From: Acidimicrobiia bacterium
GTDB lineage: Bacteria > Actinomycetota > Acidimicrobiia > Acidimicrobiales > CATQHL01
Reading direction: 5' to 3'
Assembly (NCBI GenBank): GCA_009840735.1
Contig: VXNF01000076.1
Coordinates: 1-60,995 of the forward strand
DNA: 60,995 nucleotides
Shown here: in pieces, positions 54,497 through 60,995 of the stretch
How the letters are laid out: each line of letters opens with the position of its first letter
Position numbering within the stretch: the first letter of the stretch is position 1
The notes under the pieces: generated by a model
Database searches by the model: none
The model's input: the letters and a program-made list of their open reading frames with translations, nothing else
What the model was told of the DNA's origin: nothing
Made by a program: the position numbers and the translations under genes

Positions 54497-56339
54497 GCGT
54501 CGGTGCCGTCGAGACAGCACCCGTGATGAGCCCGACCAGCCGCTCCACGCTCGTGGCCTCATCGACAGCCTCGACAGCCACGACCCGTCCCCGGCGAAGC
54601 ACCACGAACCGGTCGCAGACCTCGAGGACCTGCGGCATGTCGTGGGTGACCAGCAGCACCGCCATTCCCGCCTCGGCCAGATCCCGCACCAGGCGCAGCA
54701 CCTCGGCCGACTGCTGCACACCCAGCGCTGCGGTCGGCTCATCGAGGAGCACGATCGACCGGGCCCAGCGACCGGCTCGGGCCACCGCCACGGACTGCCG
54801 CTGGCCGCCCGACAGCGACGCCACCGGAGTCCGGCGACCGGGTATCCGGACACCGAGTTTGTGCAGCTCGGCGGCCGTCTCGGACCGCATGTGCCTCTTG
54901 TCGATCCAGCCGATGCTGCGGCCGACGACGTTGGACACGAGCGGTTCGCGCCCGAGGAACAGATTCTCGGAGGCGTCGAAAATCCCGACGACGCCGAGTC
55001 GCTGATGCACGGCCTCTATCCCGAGCGCCTGAGCGTCGAGAGGCGAGTTCAGCTCCACCACGCTGCCCCGCACGATGACCGAACCCTCGTCCAGGGCATG
55101 CACCCCGGTCAATGCCCGCACAAGCGTCGTCTTCCCGGCGCCGTTGTCGCCTAGCAGCGCCACCACCTCGCCGGGACGCACGCCGAAGGTGACACCGTCG
55201 AGGGCCGCGACGGGGCCGAACCTCTTCGTGGCGCCTTCGACCTCGATGACCGGCTCACCTTTGGCCTCGGCCCGTGCCGATCGGGGCGCCACAGCGGTCA
55301 CCGCCGTGGCCTCGCCGTTGGGGTCACCCGCGGTCGGCTGCGGGCGCTGGCACCGCGCCGCACGCACGATCACGACCTGGAAGCCCGCCGAGGACACCAG
55401 CACCGCGCCCTCCACCACGCGGGACCAGTTGGTGTCGACGCGGTACTGGATCAGGCCGTTGCCGAGGACGGTGAGGAACAGGACACCGGTCATGATGTTG
55501 GCCGCCGATCCGTGTCCGCCCATGAACGCCACCCCGGCGAGCAGCACGGCGGTCAGGAGCTCGAGTTCCAGGTTCTGCCCGGTCACCGCCGGGGCGCTGT
55601 CCAGGCGCGAGAGCTGGATGAGCCCGCCGATCCCCGAGCCGACAGCTACGAGGACGTAGAGGCTCAGCCGGGAGCGGGTCACGTTGATCCCGACGTCGAT
55701 GGCTGCCTCCTCACCGGCACCGCAGGCATGCGCGTGCCGCCCCCAACGCGTGCGGTACCACAGAACGAGCAGGACACCGGCCCAGACCGCGGCGATGATC
55801 ACGGGGAAGGGAATGTCGAACGGGACGGTCCTCGACCGGCCGAGGTAGGCGAACCCCCGCCCGAAGTCACGGCGAATCTCAGACCCTGTCAGCACGAACG
55901 CCAAGCCCCGCAGCAGGAACAGCATGCCGATGGTGACGACGACCGGCGAGAGGCGCCAGCGGGCGCAGAGCGTGCCGTTCACCAACCCGACGCAAACCAG
56001 GAGCATCATGACGACAGCGCACGCCAGCAGTGGATTCCACCCCAGGTCGGCCATGAAACGCCCGCCCAGCACCACCGCCAGCCCGAGTGCGCTGCCTACC
56101 GAGAAATCCACGCCGCCGGTCTGCAGCAGCATGCCCAGCGGCACGGCGATGACGATCGACACGGCGCTGGTGAGCAGCATCGTCTGAATGTTGGTCACCG
56201 TGAGGAACGTGTCCCGGGTCAACGCCAGGAACGCCGACATGACGGCGAGTGCGGCGACCAGTCCGTAGCGGATGGCGACATCGGTCAGCCCCCGTCGACG
56301 GATCCAGCTGACCGGCGCCGCCACCAGAGCCGCGCTCAT
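54489..56339 (-). CDS. Fused ABC transporter: RbsC-type permease joined to one ATPase domain
   Basis: A 616-residue fusion. Residues 1 to about 335 form a BPD_transp_2 permease of the ribose/CUT2 type with about eight hydrophobic segments (LLQTGGVDFSVGSALGLA, TIGMLFLLRGLAFVLTG, AVLLAGVAFMGGHGS). A linker of about 30 residues leads to an ATPase with Walker A LLGDNGAGKTTLV, Q-loop, signature LSGGQRQSVAVAR and Walker B SIVLLDEPTAAL. CUT2 systems normally have separate permeases and an RbsA with two ATPase domains. Here one chain would dimerise into a full importer. The binding protein is encoded three genes upstream. Confidence 0.92.
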   Translation of the reverse strand: MSAALVAAPVSWIRRRGLTDVAIRYGLVAALAVMSAFLALTRDTFLTVTNIQTMLLTSAVSIVIAVPLGMLLQTGGVDFSVGSALGLAVVLGGRFMADLGWNPLLACAVVMMLLVCVGLVNGTLCARWRLSPVVVTIGMLFLLRGLAFVLTGSEIRRDFGRGFAYLGRSRTVPFDIPFPVIIAAVWAGVLLVLWYRTRWGRHAHACGAGEEAAIDVGINVTRSRLSLYVLVAVGSGIGGLIQLSRLDSAPAVTGQNLELELLTAVLLAGVAFMGGHGSAANIMTGVLFLTVLGNGLIQYRVDTNWSRVVEGAVLVSSAGFQVVIVRAARCQRPQPTAGDPNGEATAVTAVAPRSARAEAKGEPVIEVEGATKRFGPVAALDGVTFGVRPGEVVALLGDNGAGKTTLVRALTGVHALDEGSVIVRGSVVELNSPLDAQALGIEAVHQRLGVVGIFDASENLFLGREPLVSNVVGRSIGWIDKRHMRSETAAELHKLGVRIPGRRTPVASLSGGQRQSVAVARAGRWARSIVLLDEPTAALGVQQSAEVLRLVRDLAEAGMAVLLVTHDMPQVLEVCDRFVVLRRGRVVAVEAVDEATSVERLVGLITGAVSTAPTHD

Positions 56340-56388
56340 CTGGCGCTCCGATCGTCCCTTCTCGAAGGATCGCCACCCGACGAGCGGA

Positions 56389-57561
56389 TCAACCGTCTGC
56401 CCCCGCGAAGAGCCGCCGGTAGACGTCCGCCGCCCGCACTAGTTCGGCGATTTCGATCCACTCGACCGCCTTGTGGGCCTGCGCGATCGAACCGGGGCCG
56501 AACACGACGAGTTCGGTGGCGACATCGCCGTAGAACAGCGCGTTGCTGCCGAAAGCCGCCACCGCAGGCCTCGTGCCGCTGATGCTGCTGATCCGCTGGA
56601 CGAGCCCCGAGTCCGGCGTCCGGTAGAACGCGTCGGTTGCGAAGTCGTCGGGCACCTGCATGTCCACGGTAGCCGGCCGCGCGGCGGAGACGACCAGATC
56701 GCGCATCGACCTCAGCACGTGCTCGACCTGTTCGCCGGGCGCGGTCCGCCGGTTGATGGACACCTCGCACCGATCCGGGATGATGTTCGGCGCCAGCCCG
56801 CCGCCGATGCTGACCGCGGCCACCGACCCCGCTCCGACTGCCGTCGGCCACGGGGACTCCGCGAGGCGGGCGTGCTCCTCGTCGACGGCGGCGACGATCC
56901 GCGCCGCCGCGCTCACCGCGTTGACGCCGGCGCTGACCTCCGCCGAATGCGCAGCCTCGCCGTACACGGTGATCTCAAGGTCGCAGCCACCCTTGTGGCC
57001 GTACACGGGCGCGCACCCGGTGGGTTCGGCGACGATGAGCTGGTCGACCGACCCGGCGTTGTCCGCCAGCCAGTCCCGGTACCGCACCGCGCCGACCATG
57101 CCGCGCATCTCCTCGCCCACCGTCCCCACCACTTGCACCGTGGGAACGGGTCGTCGCCCTTGTGAACGAAGCTCGCCGAGGACCGCCAGCACGACGGCGA
57201 GGCTCGCCTTGGTGTCGACCGCACCCCGCCCGTAGACCCGGGTCCCTTCGACAGCGCCGTCGAAGGGCGCTCTGGTCATGTGCTCGACCCCCGCGGTGTC
57301 GAGATGAACGTCGATGGCAAGTACCCGGTCCGAGCTGCCGACGAAGGTGGCGTAGACGTTGCACCGTCCGTCTTTGACGTGATCGGTGACGACCGCGGCG
57401 CCCAGAGCCTCTGCCCGCTCGGCAAGCCAGTCCGCGATGCGTCGCTCACCCCCATCACCGGAGCGCGCGCCGGCGTGGTGGGGGTTCACGCTGGGAATCC
57501 GCACCAGCTCACCGAGGGAGGCTGCCAGAGCTTCCGGCGAGGTCGAATCGCGTCCGCTCAT
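56389..57561 (-). CDS. M20-family metallohydrolase (ArgE/DapE-like)
   Basis: A 390-residue zinc amidohydrolase. Metal ligands are His and Asp of AIDVHLDTAG, Asp of GRGAVDTKAS, and the catalytic Glu of GTVGEEMRG; AEPTG and GHKGGCDLEI lead into the dimerisation domain, and the last metal His lies in AQAHKAVEW. The family hydrolyses N-acyl amino acids and dipeptides. In this operon an acylated aromatic amino acid or N-formylkynurenine is a conceivable substrate, since no kynurenine formamidase gene is present. The ATG at 57561 overlaps the MarR gene by 4 bp. Confidence 0.88.
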   Translation of the reverse strand: MSGRDSTSPEALAASLGELVRIPSVNPHHAGARSGDGGERRIADWLAERAEALGAAVVTDHVKDGRCNVYATFVGSSDRVLAIDVHLDTAGVEHMTRAPFDGAVEGTRVYGRGAVDTKASLAVVLAVLGELRSQGRRPVPTVQVVGTVGEEMRGMVGAVRYRDWLADNAGSVDQLIVAEPTGCAPVYGHKGGCDLEITVYGEAAHSAEVSAGVNAVSAAARIVAAVDEEHARLAESPWPTAVGAGSVAAVSIGGGLAPNIIPDRCEVSINRRTAPGEQVEHVLRSMRDLVVSAARPATVDMQVPDDFATDAFYRTPDSGLVQRISSISGTRPAVAAFGSNALFYGDVATELVVFGPGSIAQAHKAVEWIEIAELVRAADVYRRLFAGADG

Positions 57562-58082
57562 GGCCCCTCGAGCCCGCCGTGGCGGCTGCCGGCAGCCCCG
57601 GGCGCGCCCCGCTCGAGGTCGGCGATGAGTTGTCGGAGCATCGCTTCGAGCCGCCGCGGGTCGAGCGAAATCCTCGTGACCGTCTCCGCGAGCGCGGCGC
57701 GCGAGACGTCCATGAGCCGCCGGCTCAGGTCCCAACCCTCTGCGCTGAGTTCGAAGATTCTCTGACGCTTGTCGTCACGGCCGACACGACGAGTGATCAA
57801 GCCCCGGCGCTCGAGACGCGCGCACGCCCTCGACGCTGTGGGTTGCACGATGTAGGTGTGCGTCTGGATTCTCTGCAGCGTCAAGGGCCCGAAGTCCGCC
57901 AGACTGTTGATGATCCGGCATTCGGTGATGTCGAGGCCGACATCGGCGAGCCCCGCGTGAAATGTCTCGGACAGCAGCTGGTACGAACGGTGCAGGAGGA
58001 ACGGCAGGTAGCTCTCGAGGAATCCTCCTGAGGCACCCGGCACCCCGTCGGGACCGCCGTGTTCATCACTTGCCGAGACCAC
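57558..58082 (-). CDS. MarR-family transcriptional regulator
   Basis: A 174-residue winged-helix regulator. The dimer helix FLLHRSYQLLSETFHAGL precedes GLDITECRIINSLADFGPLTLQRI, the recognition helix YIVQPTASRACARLERRGLI, and the wing TRRVGRDDKRQRIFELSAEG. MarR proteins repress nearby genes and release DNA on binding a small, often aromatic, ligand; a kynurenine-pathway metabolite is a natural guess. It is the second gene of the operon and shares a 13-bp sequence motif with the operon promoter (58089-58101 and 59434-59446). The start is GTG. Confidence 0.9.
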   Translation of the reverse strand: MVSASDEHGGPDGVPGASGGFLESYLPFLLHRSYQLLSETFHAGLADVGLDITECRIINSLADFGPLTLQRIQTHTYIVQPTASRACARLERRGLITRRVGRDDKRQRIFELSAEGWDLSRRLMDVSRAALAETVTRISLDPRRLEAMLRQLIADLERGAPGAAGSRHGGLEGP

Positions 58083-58088
58083 GCCAAG

Positions 58089-58101
58089 CTACGTCGCACA
58101 C
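58089..58101. promoter_or_regulatory. Candidate MarR site upstream of the regulator gene
   Basis: CTACGTCGCACAC on the plus strand matches 11 of 13 bases of the site in the operon promoter (CTACGTAGCAAAC). It lies 7-19 bp before the GTG of the MarR gene, and on the minus strand it overlaps a TAGCTT hexamer that could be an internal -10. Confidence 0.4.
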
Positions 58102-58122
58102 ATCGACCGGTTTGCCGGGCAA

Positions 58123-59364
58123 TCAGCCGGTGTAGGCGGAGAACACTCGATCCAGCCAGGCCTGTGCCGTCTCGACGTCATCGATGGAGATCGGCACATG
58201 GCGGGTCTGGAAGGTTGCGTTGGACTCGTCGCCGGTGATTGCGGCCTGGCTGACGCGCACCACGGCGAACCCGACTGCCTCGAGGTCCAGCGCCGCCGAC
58301 ATCGTGTACATGCCGCCTGTCCCACCGCCGTCGGCGATCAGCTCGATGGCCGGCAACTCGCCGTCGACGCCCGCGATGAACACATTCCCGGTATCGAAGC
58401 CGTCAGTCTGCTCGAACGCCGCGTAGCTGCCCAGCGCGGCGCTCTCGGTCAGGCCGATCACCATGTTGATGCCGGGATCCACCTGCAACGTCTCCAGCGT
58501 GGCGTCCAGTGACGAGATGGGGTCGATCGCGCAGAACGTCTCGATCGGCTCGACGCCGGTGTGCGCGGTGATCCGCTCTATGGGGATCGAGGTCCGCATC
58601 TGGATCCCCGGAGGCGCCGCCGGGCACGAATGGACCAGCCACGAGAAGTCCTCTGGGGCGCCCTGGTACTCGTTGTCGATCCACGCGATCGCCCGATCGG
58701 CGATGATCGTCCCGGGGATCTCGTCGGCGAGCAGGATTCGGCCATCGGCGTCGGGGTGGTCCCAGAGGTAGGTCACCGCCGCGACGCCGGCGGCCCGGGC
58801 CGCGGCGAACTGGGCGTCGTACCCTCCGGGGCACATGCTCAGGACCACGACGGCGTCGACGCCGGAGGCGATCATGTTGTCGATGTCGGCGAGCTGCGCT
58901 TCGCAGTCGCCCTGGGCCGAGCCTTCAATGATCTCGAACCCGAGGCGCTCCGCCTCCGCGAGCGCCGGCGCCAAGACGTTCTGGTAGATCGGCACGTTCT
59001 CAAAGCCGTACGCGAAGCCGATCACCCAGCCGGTCTCGGGCTCCTCGGCCTGCGCCACCTCGGGCTCTGGCTCTGCGGTGGGTTCCGGCACCTCGGCGGG
59101 CTCTGGGGCCGGGGCGGGTTGCGGCGCCTCGGCGGGCTCAGGCGCCGGGGCAGGTTGCGGCGCCTCGGCGGGCTCAGGCGCCGGGGCAGGTTCCGGCTCT
59201 GGGGTGGGCTCTGGCGCCGGCGGTGGCGCCGGCTGCTCGGCTGCTGCGGCGGGTGCGGGATCAGTCGGCGCTGCCTCCGTGGTCTCACCGTCACCGCCGC
59301 ACGACACGACGATGAGGGCGAGCAACACGCCAGTCCAGAGCATCCCCCGTCGGACACTTCTCAT
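58123..59364 (-). CDS. Lipoprotein solute-binding protein of a ribose-type (CUT2) ABC importer
   Basis: A 413-residue protein. Signal peptide LLALIVVSC with the lipidated Cys22; then a Pro/Glu/Ala linker of about 80 residues built from 12-residue repeats; then a periplasmic-binding domain of the Peripla_BP_4 type (WVIGFAYGFENVPIYQNVLAPALAEAERLGFEII, DNMIASGVDAVVVLS, DPGINMVIGLTESAALGSYAAFEQTG). The family mostly binds sugars but includes binders of autoinducer-2 and other small molecules. It is the first gene of the operon, with GGGGGAGG before the ATG and a hairpin just upstream of that. Confidence 0.9.
   Translation of the reverse strand: MRSVRRGMLWTGVLLALIVVSCGGDGETTEAAPTDPAPAAAAEQPAPPPAPEPTPEPEPAPAPEPAEAPQPAPAPEPAEAPQPAPAPEPAEVPEPTAEPEPEVAQAEEPETGWVIGFAYGFENVPIYQNVLAPALAEAERLGFEIIEGSAQGDCEAQLADIDNMIASGVDAVVVLSMCPGGYDAQFAAARAAGVAAVTYLWDHPDADGRILLADEIPGTIIADRAIAWIDNEYQGAPEDFSWLVHSCPAAPPGIQMRTSIPIERITAHTGVEPIETFCAIDPISSLDATLETLQVDPGINMVIGLTESAALGSYAAFEQTDGFDTGNVFIAGVDGELPAIELIADGGGTGGMYTMSAALDLEAVGFAVVRVSQAAITGDESNATFQTRHVPISIDDVETAQAWLDRVFSAYTG
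59085..59192 (-). repeat. Three tandem 36-bp units in the binding-protein linker
   Basis: Two identical 36-bp units (59121-59156 and 59157-59192) and one diverged unit (59085-59120) each encode a PAPAPEPAEAPQ-type dodecapeptide. They form part of the flexible stalk between the lipid anchor and the ligand-binding domain. Confidence 0.9.
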
Positions 59365-59379
59365 CGGTACCTCCCCCAG

Positions 59380-59397
59380 GCTCAGCTCTCGCTGAGC
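59380..59397. promoter_or_regulatory. Hairpin in the operon leader
   Basis: GCTCAGC-TCTC-GCTGAGC, a perfect 7-bp stem with a 4-base loop, directly upstream of the GGGGGAGG ribosome-binding site (59370-59377) of the binding-protein gene. It may control translation or stability of the message, or be a protein site. Confidence 0.5.
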
Positions 59398-59433
59398 GGT
59401 CTCTTGTATTACCGTGCATATATTATTTGGGAA

Positions 59434-59446
59434 CTACGTAGCAAAC
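59434..59446. promoter_or_regulatory. Candidate MarR operator in the operon promoter
   Basis: CTACGTAGCAAAC on the plus strand, containing the palindrome CTACGTAG. On the minus strand it overlaps TTGCTA, which stands 16 bp before TATATG, a plausible -35/-10 pair for the operon. The site is nearly repeated upstream of the MarR gene. Confidence 0.45.
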
Positions 59447-59498
59447 TAGCCAACGTGGTCTGACCAGCAGGAAGCACGAAGCCGACGCGGAGCAGGGG

Positions 59499-59504
59499 TA
59501 GGCT
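59499..59504 (+). promoter_or_regulatory. Putative leaderless -10 element, gene at 59512
   Basis: TAGGCT seven bases before the ATG at 59512; no clear ribosome-binding site between. Confidence 0.4.
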
Positions 59505-59511
59505 CGCCACG

Positions 59512-59850
59512 ATGAGTGAATCGATGAGTGTCGGACAAGAGTTCGCCATGCGGTGGCTGCACAAGAATGCGCCATTTCCTCGCCGGCGCAAGAATCCCGA
59601 CCTCGACATGGTGGCATTCTGCGGGGATGTCGCGGCAGCAGTAGACACCTACGTGGACAAGAAGCGCGCCGAGTTTGAGGCAGTGTTGCGGCGAACGATC
59701 TGCGCTGCGCTGGACGATGAGACGGCTCGTGCGGACATTGGGGTCAGTGCGCGCGAGCTGCTGGAATCGGAATGCATGACTTTCATCGCTTCTAAGGTCG
59801 CTGGCGGGCCAGCGGAGCGGCCTCGGCGTTTCCCCGTCAATTTGCACTAA
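59512..59850 (+). CDS. Hypothetical protein
   Basis: A 112-residue, mixed-charge, probably helical protein (KNPDLDMVAFCGDVAAAVDTYVDKKRAEFEAVLRRTICAAL) with no family I recognise. It is divergent from the kyn operon and its stop codon ends three or four bases before the left end of the insertion sequence, so its last codons might have been altered by that insertion. A second ATG at 59524 is possible. Confidence 0.55.
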   Translation: MSESMSVGQEFAMRWLHKNAPFPRRRKNPDLDMVAFCGDVAAAVDTYVDKKRAEFEAVLRRTICAALDDETARADIGVSARELLESECMTFIASKVAGGPAERPRRFPVNLH

Positions 59851-59853
59851 TCC

Positions 59854-60915
59854 GCTGGTCAGAGGCGGTTAGCACTGTCGCACCCCTGTTCCATACTGGG
59901 GGTATGACGAAGCGTGAAGGACTCTCACTCGCCGGATTCTTCCAGCGGTTCCCCGACGACGCAGCCGCGGAGGCGTGGTTCACCGCGCGGCGCTGGCCGA
60001 ACGGCCCTGAGTGCCCGCACTGCGGGAGCACAAACATCGCCACCATCGCGAGCCGCAAGCCGATGCCGTACCGGTGCCGGGGTTGCCGGAAGCACTTTAG
60101 TGTGACGGTGGGGACGATCATGCAGTCCACGAAGCTCGGGCTGCGGGCGTGGTTGCTGGCGGTCTACCTGCTCACCACGGACGCGAAGGGACGCAGTAGC
60201 ACCAAGCTGGGCCGGGATCTGGATGTGCAGCAGCGCACCGCTTGGCATCTGGCGCACCGGATCCGCAAGGCGATGGCCGCGGCCGACAGTGCCGCGGCCG
60301 ACGTGTTCGCCGGCCCGGTCGAGGTCGACGAGCTGTATCACGGTGGTCTGAACCGGAACCGCCACGCGAGTAAGCGCAAGCGCCTCGGCGGCGGCTCGGT
60401 GGGCAAGACGCCGGTCATCGGGATGGTGGACCGGGCCACGAACCGGATCGCCGCGATGCCGATAGACCGCGTCAAGACCGACATCGTCGCCGGAGTCGTG
60501 AAGCAGCACGTCGCTCCGGGGGCGAGCGTCTACAGCGACGCCTCGCAGGTCTACCTGTGGCTGCACCGTCTCGGCTACCAGCACGAGTCGGTGCACCACG
60601 AGCACGGCGAGTTCGTGCGCGGCCCGGTGATGACGAACGCGGTGGAGTCGCTGTGGGCGCTGTTCCGGCGCCGCTGCTACGGGACGCATCACTGGATGAG
60701 CGTGAAGCACTTGCACCGCTACACGGCAGAGGCGGTGTCGTGGCACAACCTGCGACCGCTCACGACGACGGACCGGATGGCACTGGTGGCGACCGGGATG
60801 GAGGGTCAGCGGCTCCGCTACGCCGACCTGACCGCATCGCCGGAGCCCGTTCCGGTACCAGCAGGCGACCCCTTCTAGACGGCGTCAATGAGGTACGGTA
60901 GGCCTCATGACCAGC
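59854..60915 (+). mobile_element. IS1595-type insertion sequence
   Basis: About 1.06 kb, the usual size for the family, containing one transposase gene. The ends are imperfect inverted repeats: GCTGGTCAGAGG at 59854 and, on the minus strand from 60915, GCTGGTCATGAGG, equal except for one extra T. I could not find an 8-bp target duplication (flanks are ACTAATCC and GCAAACGC), so the exact ends are uncertain or the copy is old. Confidence 0.65.
59904..60878 (+). CDS. IS1595-family transposase (ISXO2-like)
   Basis: A 324-residue transposase. The N-terminal zinc ribbon has CPHCG and CRGCRKHFSVTVGTIM. The catalytic domain shows VEVDELYHGG (first Asp), VYSDASQVYLWL (second Asp) and NAVESLWALFRRRCYGTHHWMS with the final acidic or Asn and His residues of this family. 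The gene is intact, so the element may be mobile. CATACT lies six bases before the ATG. Confidence 0.92.
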   Translation: MTKREGLSLAGFFQRFPDDAAAEAWFTARRWPNGPECPHCGSTNIATIASRKPMPYRCRGCRKHFSVTVGTIMQSTKLGLRAWLLAVYLLTTDAKGRSSTKLGRDLDVQQRTAWHLAHRIRKAMAAADSAAADVFAGPVEVDELYHGGLNRNRHASKRKRLGGGSVGKTPVIGMVDRATNRIAAMPIDRVKTDIVAGVVKQHVAPGASVYSDASQVYLWLHRLGYQHESVHHEHGEFVRGPVMTNAVESLWALFRRRCYGTHHWMSVKHLHRYTAEAVSWHNLRPLTTTDRMALVATGMEGQRLRYADLTASPEPVPVPAGDPF

Positions 60916-60995
60916 GCAAACGCCGTGCAGCGCGTCAACCCCTAGGAGACTGCTGATTTATTCGGCCGGAAAGGCTCGCGTTTTGGTTCGGGGTG
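60916..60995. other. Right edge: no gene; possible tip of another element
   Basis: No coding region is visible. The sequence GGAGACTGCTGATTTATTC from about 60946 looks like the end of a transposable element rather than coding sequence, but too little is in the window to identify it. Confidence 0.2.

Noticed and set aside
59085-59192. Tandem 36-bp units considered as a CRISPR array
   Set aside because: The units are contiguous with no spacers and lie in frame inside a protein-coding linker.

Overview
The window is about 61 kb of very GC-rich, densely coded chromosome from an actinobacterium. A SepIVA-type cell-division gene, an HRDC-tailed UvrD2-like helicase, a mycobacterial ICL2-type isocitrate lyase, a GTP-dependent PEP carboxykinase and many leaderless -10/start-codon junctions all point that way. 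The mix with CaiB, phytanoyl-CoA dioxygenase, PIG-L, LhgO and many toxin-antitoxin/Uma2 genes suggests an uncultured lineage near Acidimicrobiia; that placement is inference, since there is no rRNA here.

Layout. 1-2.6 kb: a cut-off membrane-anchored protein and an OmpR/histidine-kinase pair. 2.7-15.9 kb: a minus-strand housekeeping block read fakA-like, recG, GNAT, rsmD, coaD, sepIVA, yceD, rpmF, plsX, acpP, rnc, fpg-like, smc, the familiar actinobacterial order linking CoA, acyl carrier, rRNA processing and chromosome segregation. Its fpg gene is badly degenerate at the catalytic and zinc residues. 16-29.6 kb: core metabolism and repair (cold-shock-like protein, pckG, PIG-L, CoA transferase, PH/SHOCT protein, metallopeptidase, lhgO, uvrD2-like, pyruvate carboxylase, an iron-sulfur PD-(D/E)XK nuclease). 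29.7-34.2 kb: PhyH dioxygenase, then a nucleoside-salvage group (psuG, PfkB kinase, an adenosine-deaminase-like enzyme with an altered active site, a PPOX protein).

34.2-38.5 kb is an accessory island: hipBA, a DUF4143 ATPase, a ribbon-helix-helix/toxin pair, a frameshifted excisionase-like antitoxin gene and a leftover protein tail. 38.7-46.8 kb holds the glyoxylate-shunt genes: mitochondrial-type aconitase, ICL2 and malate synthase G, followed by PPK2 and a truncated Uma2 gene.

47.5-59.4 kb is the most interesting part: eleven minus-strand genes with gaps under 100 bp or small overlaps. Read in order they encode a lipoprotein solute-binding protein, a MarR regulator, an M20 amidohydrolase, a fused permease-ATPase of the ribose type, a small lipoprotein, an aldehyde dehydrogenase, an odd DapA-family enzyme, 3-hydroxyanthranilate dioxygenase, kynureninase, kynurenine monooxygenase and tryptophan dioxygenase. 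This looks like a self-contained, MarR-controlled uptake and kynurenine-pathway catabolic operon in which the usual formamidase, ACMS decarboxylase and aminomuconate deaminase are absent and other families sit in their place. The window ends with a small unknown gene, a complete IS1595-type insertion sequence and possibly the tip of another element.

No tRNA, rRNA or CRISPR array was seen. Intergenic stretches are all shorter than 300 bp; the longest (34188-34419, 38469-38701, 43462-43748) are described under their promoter or repeat entries.
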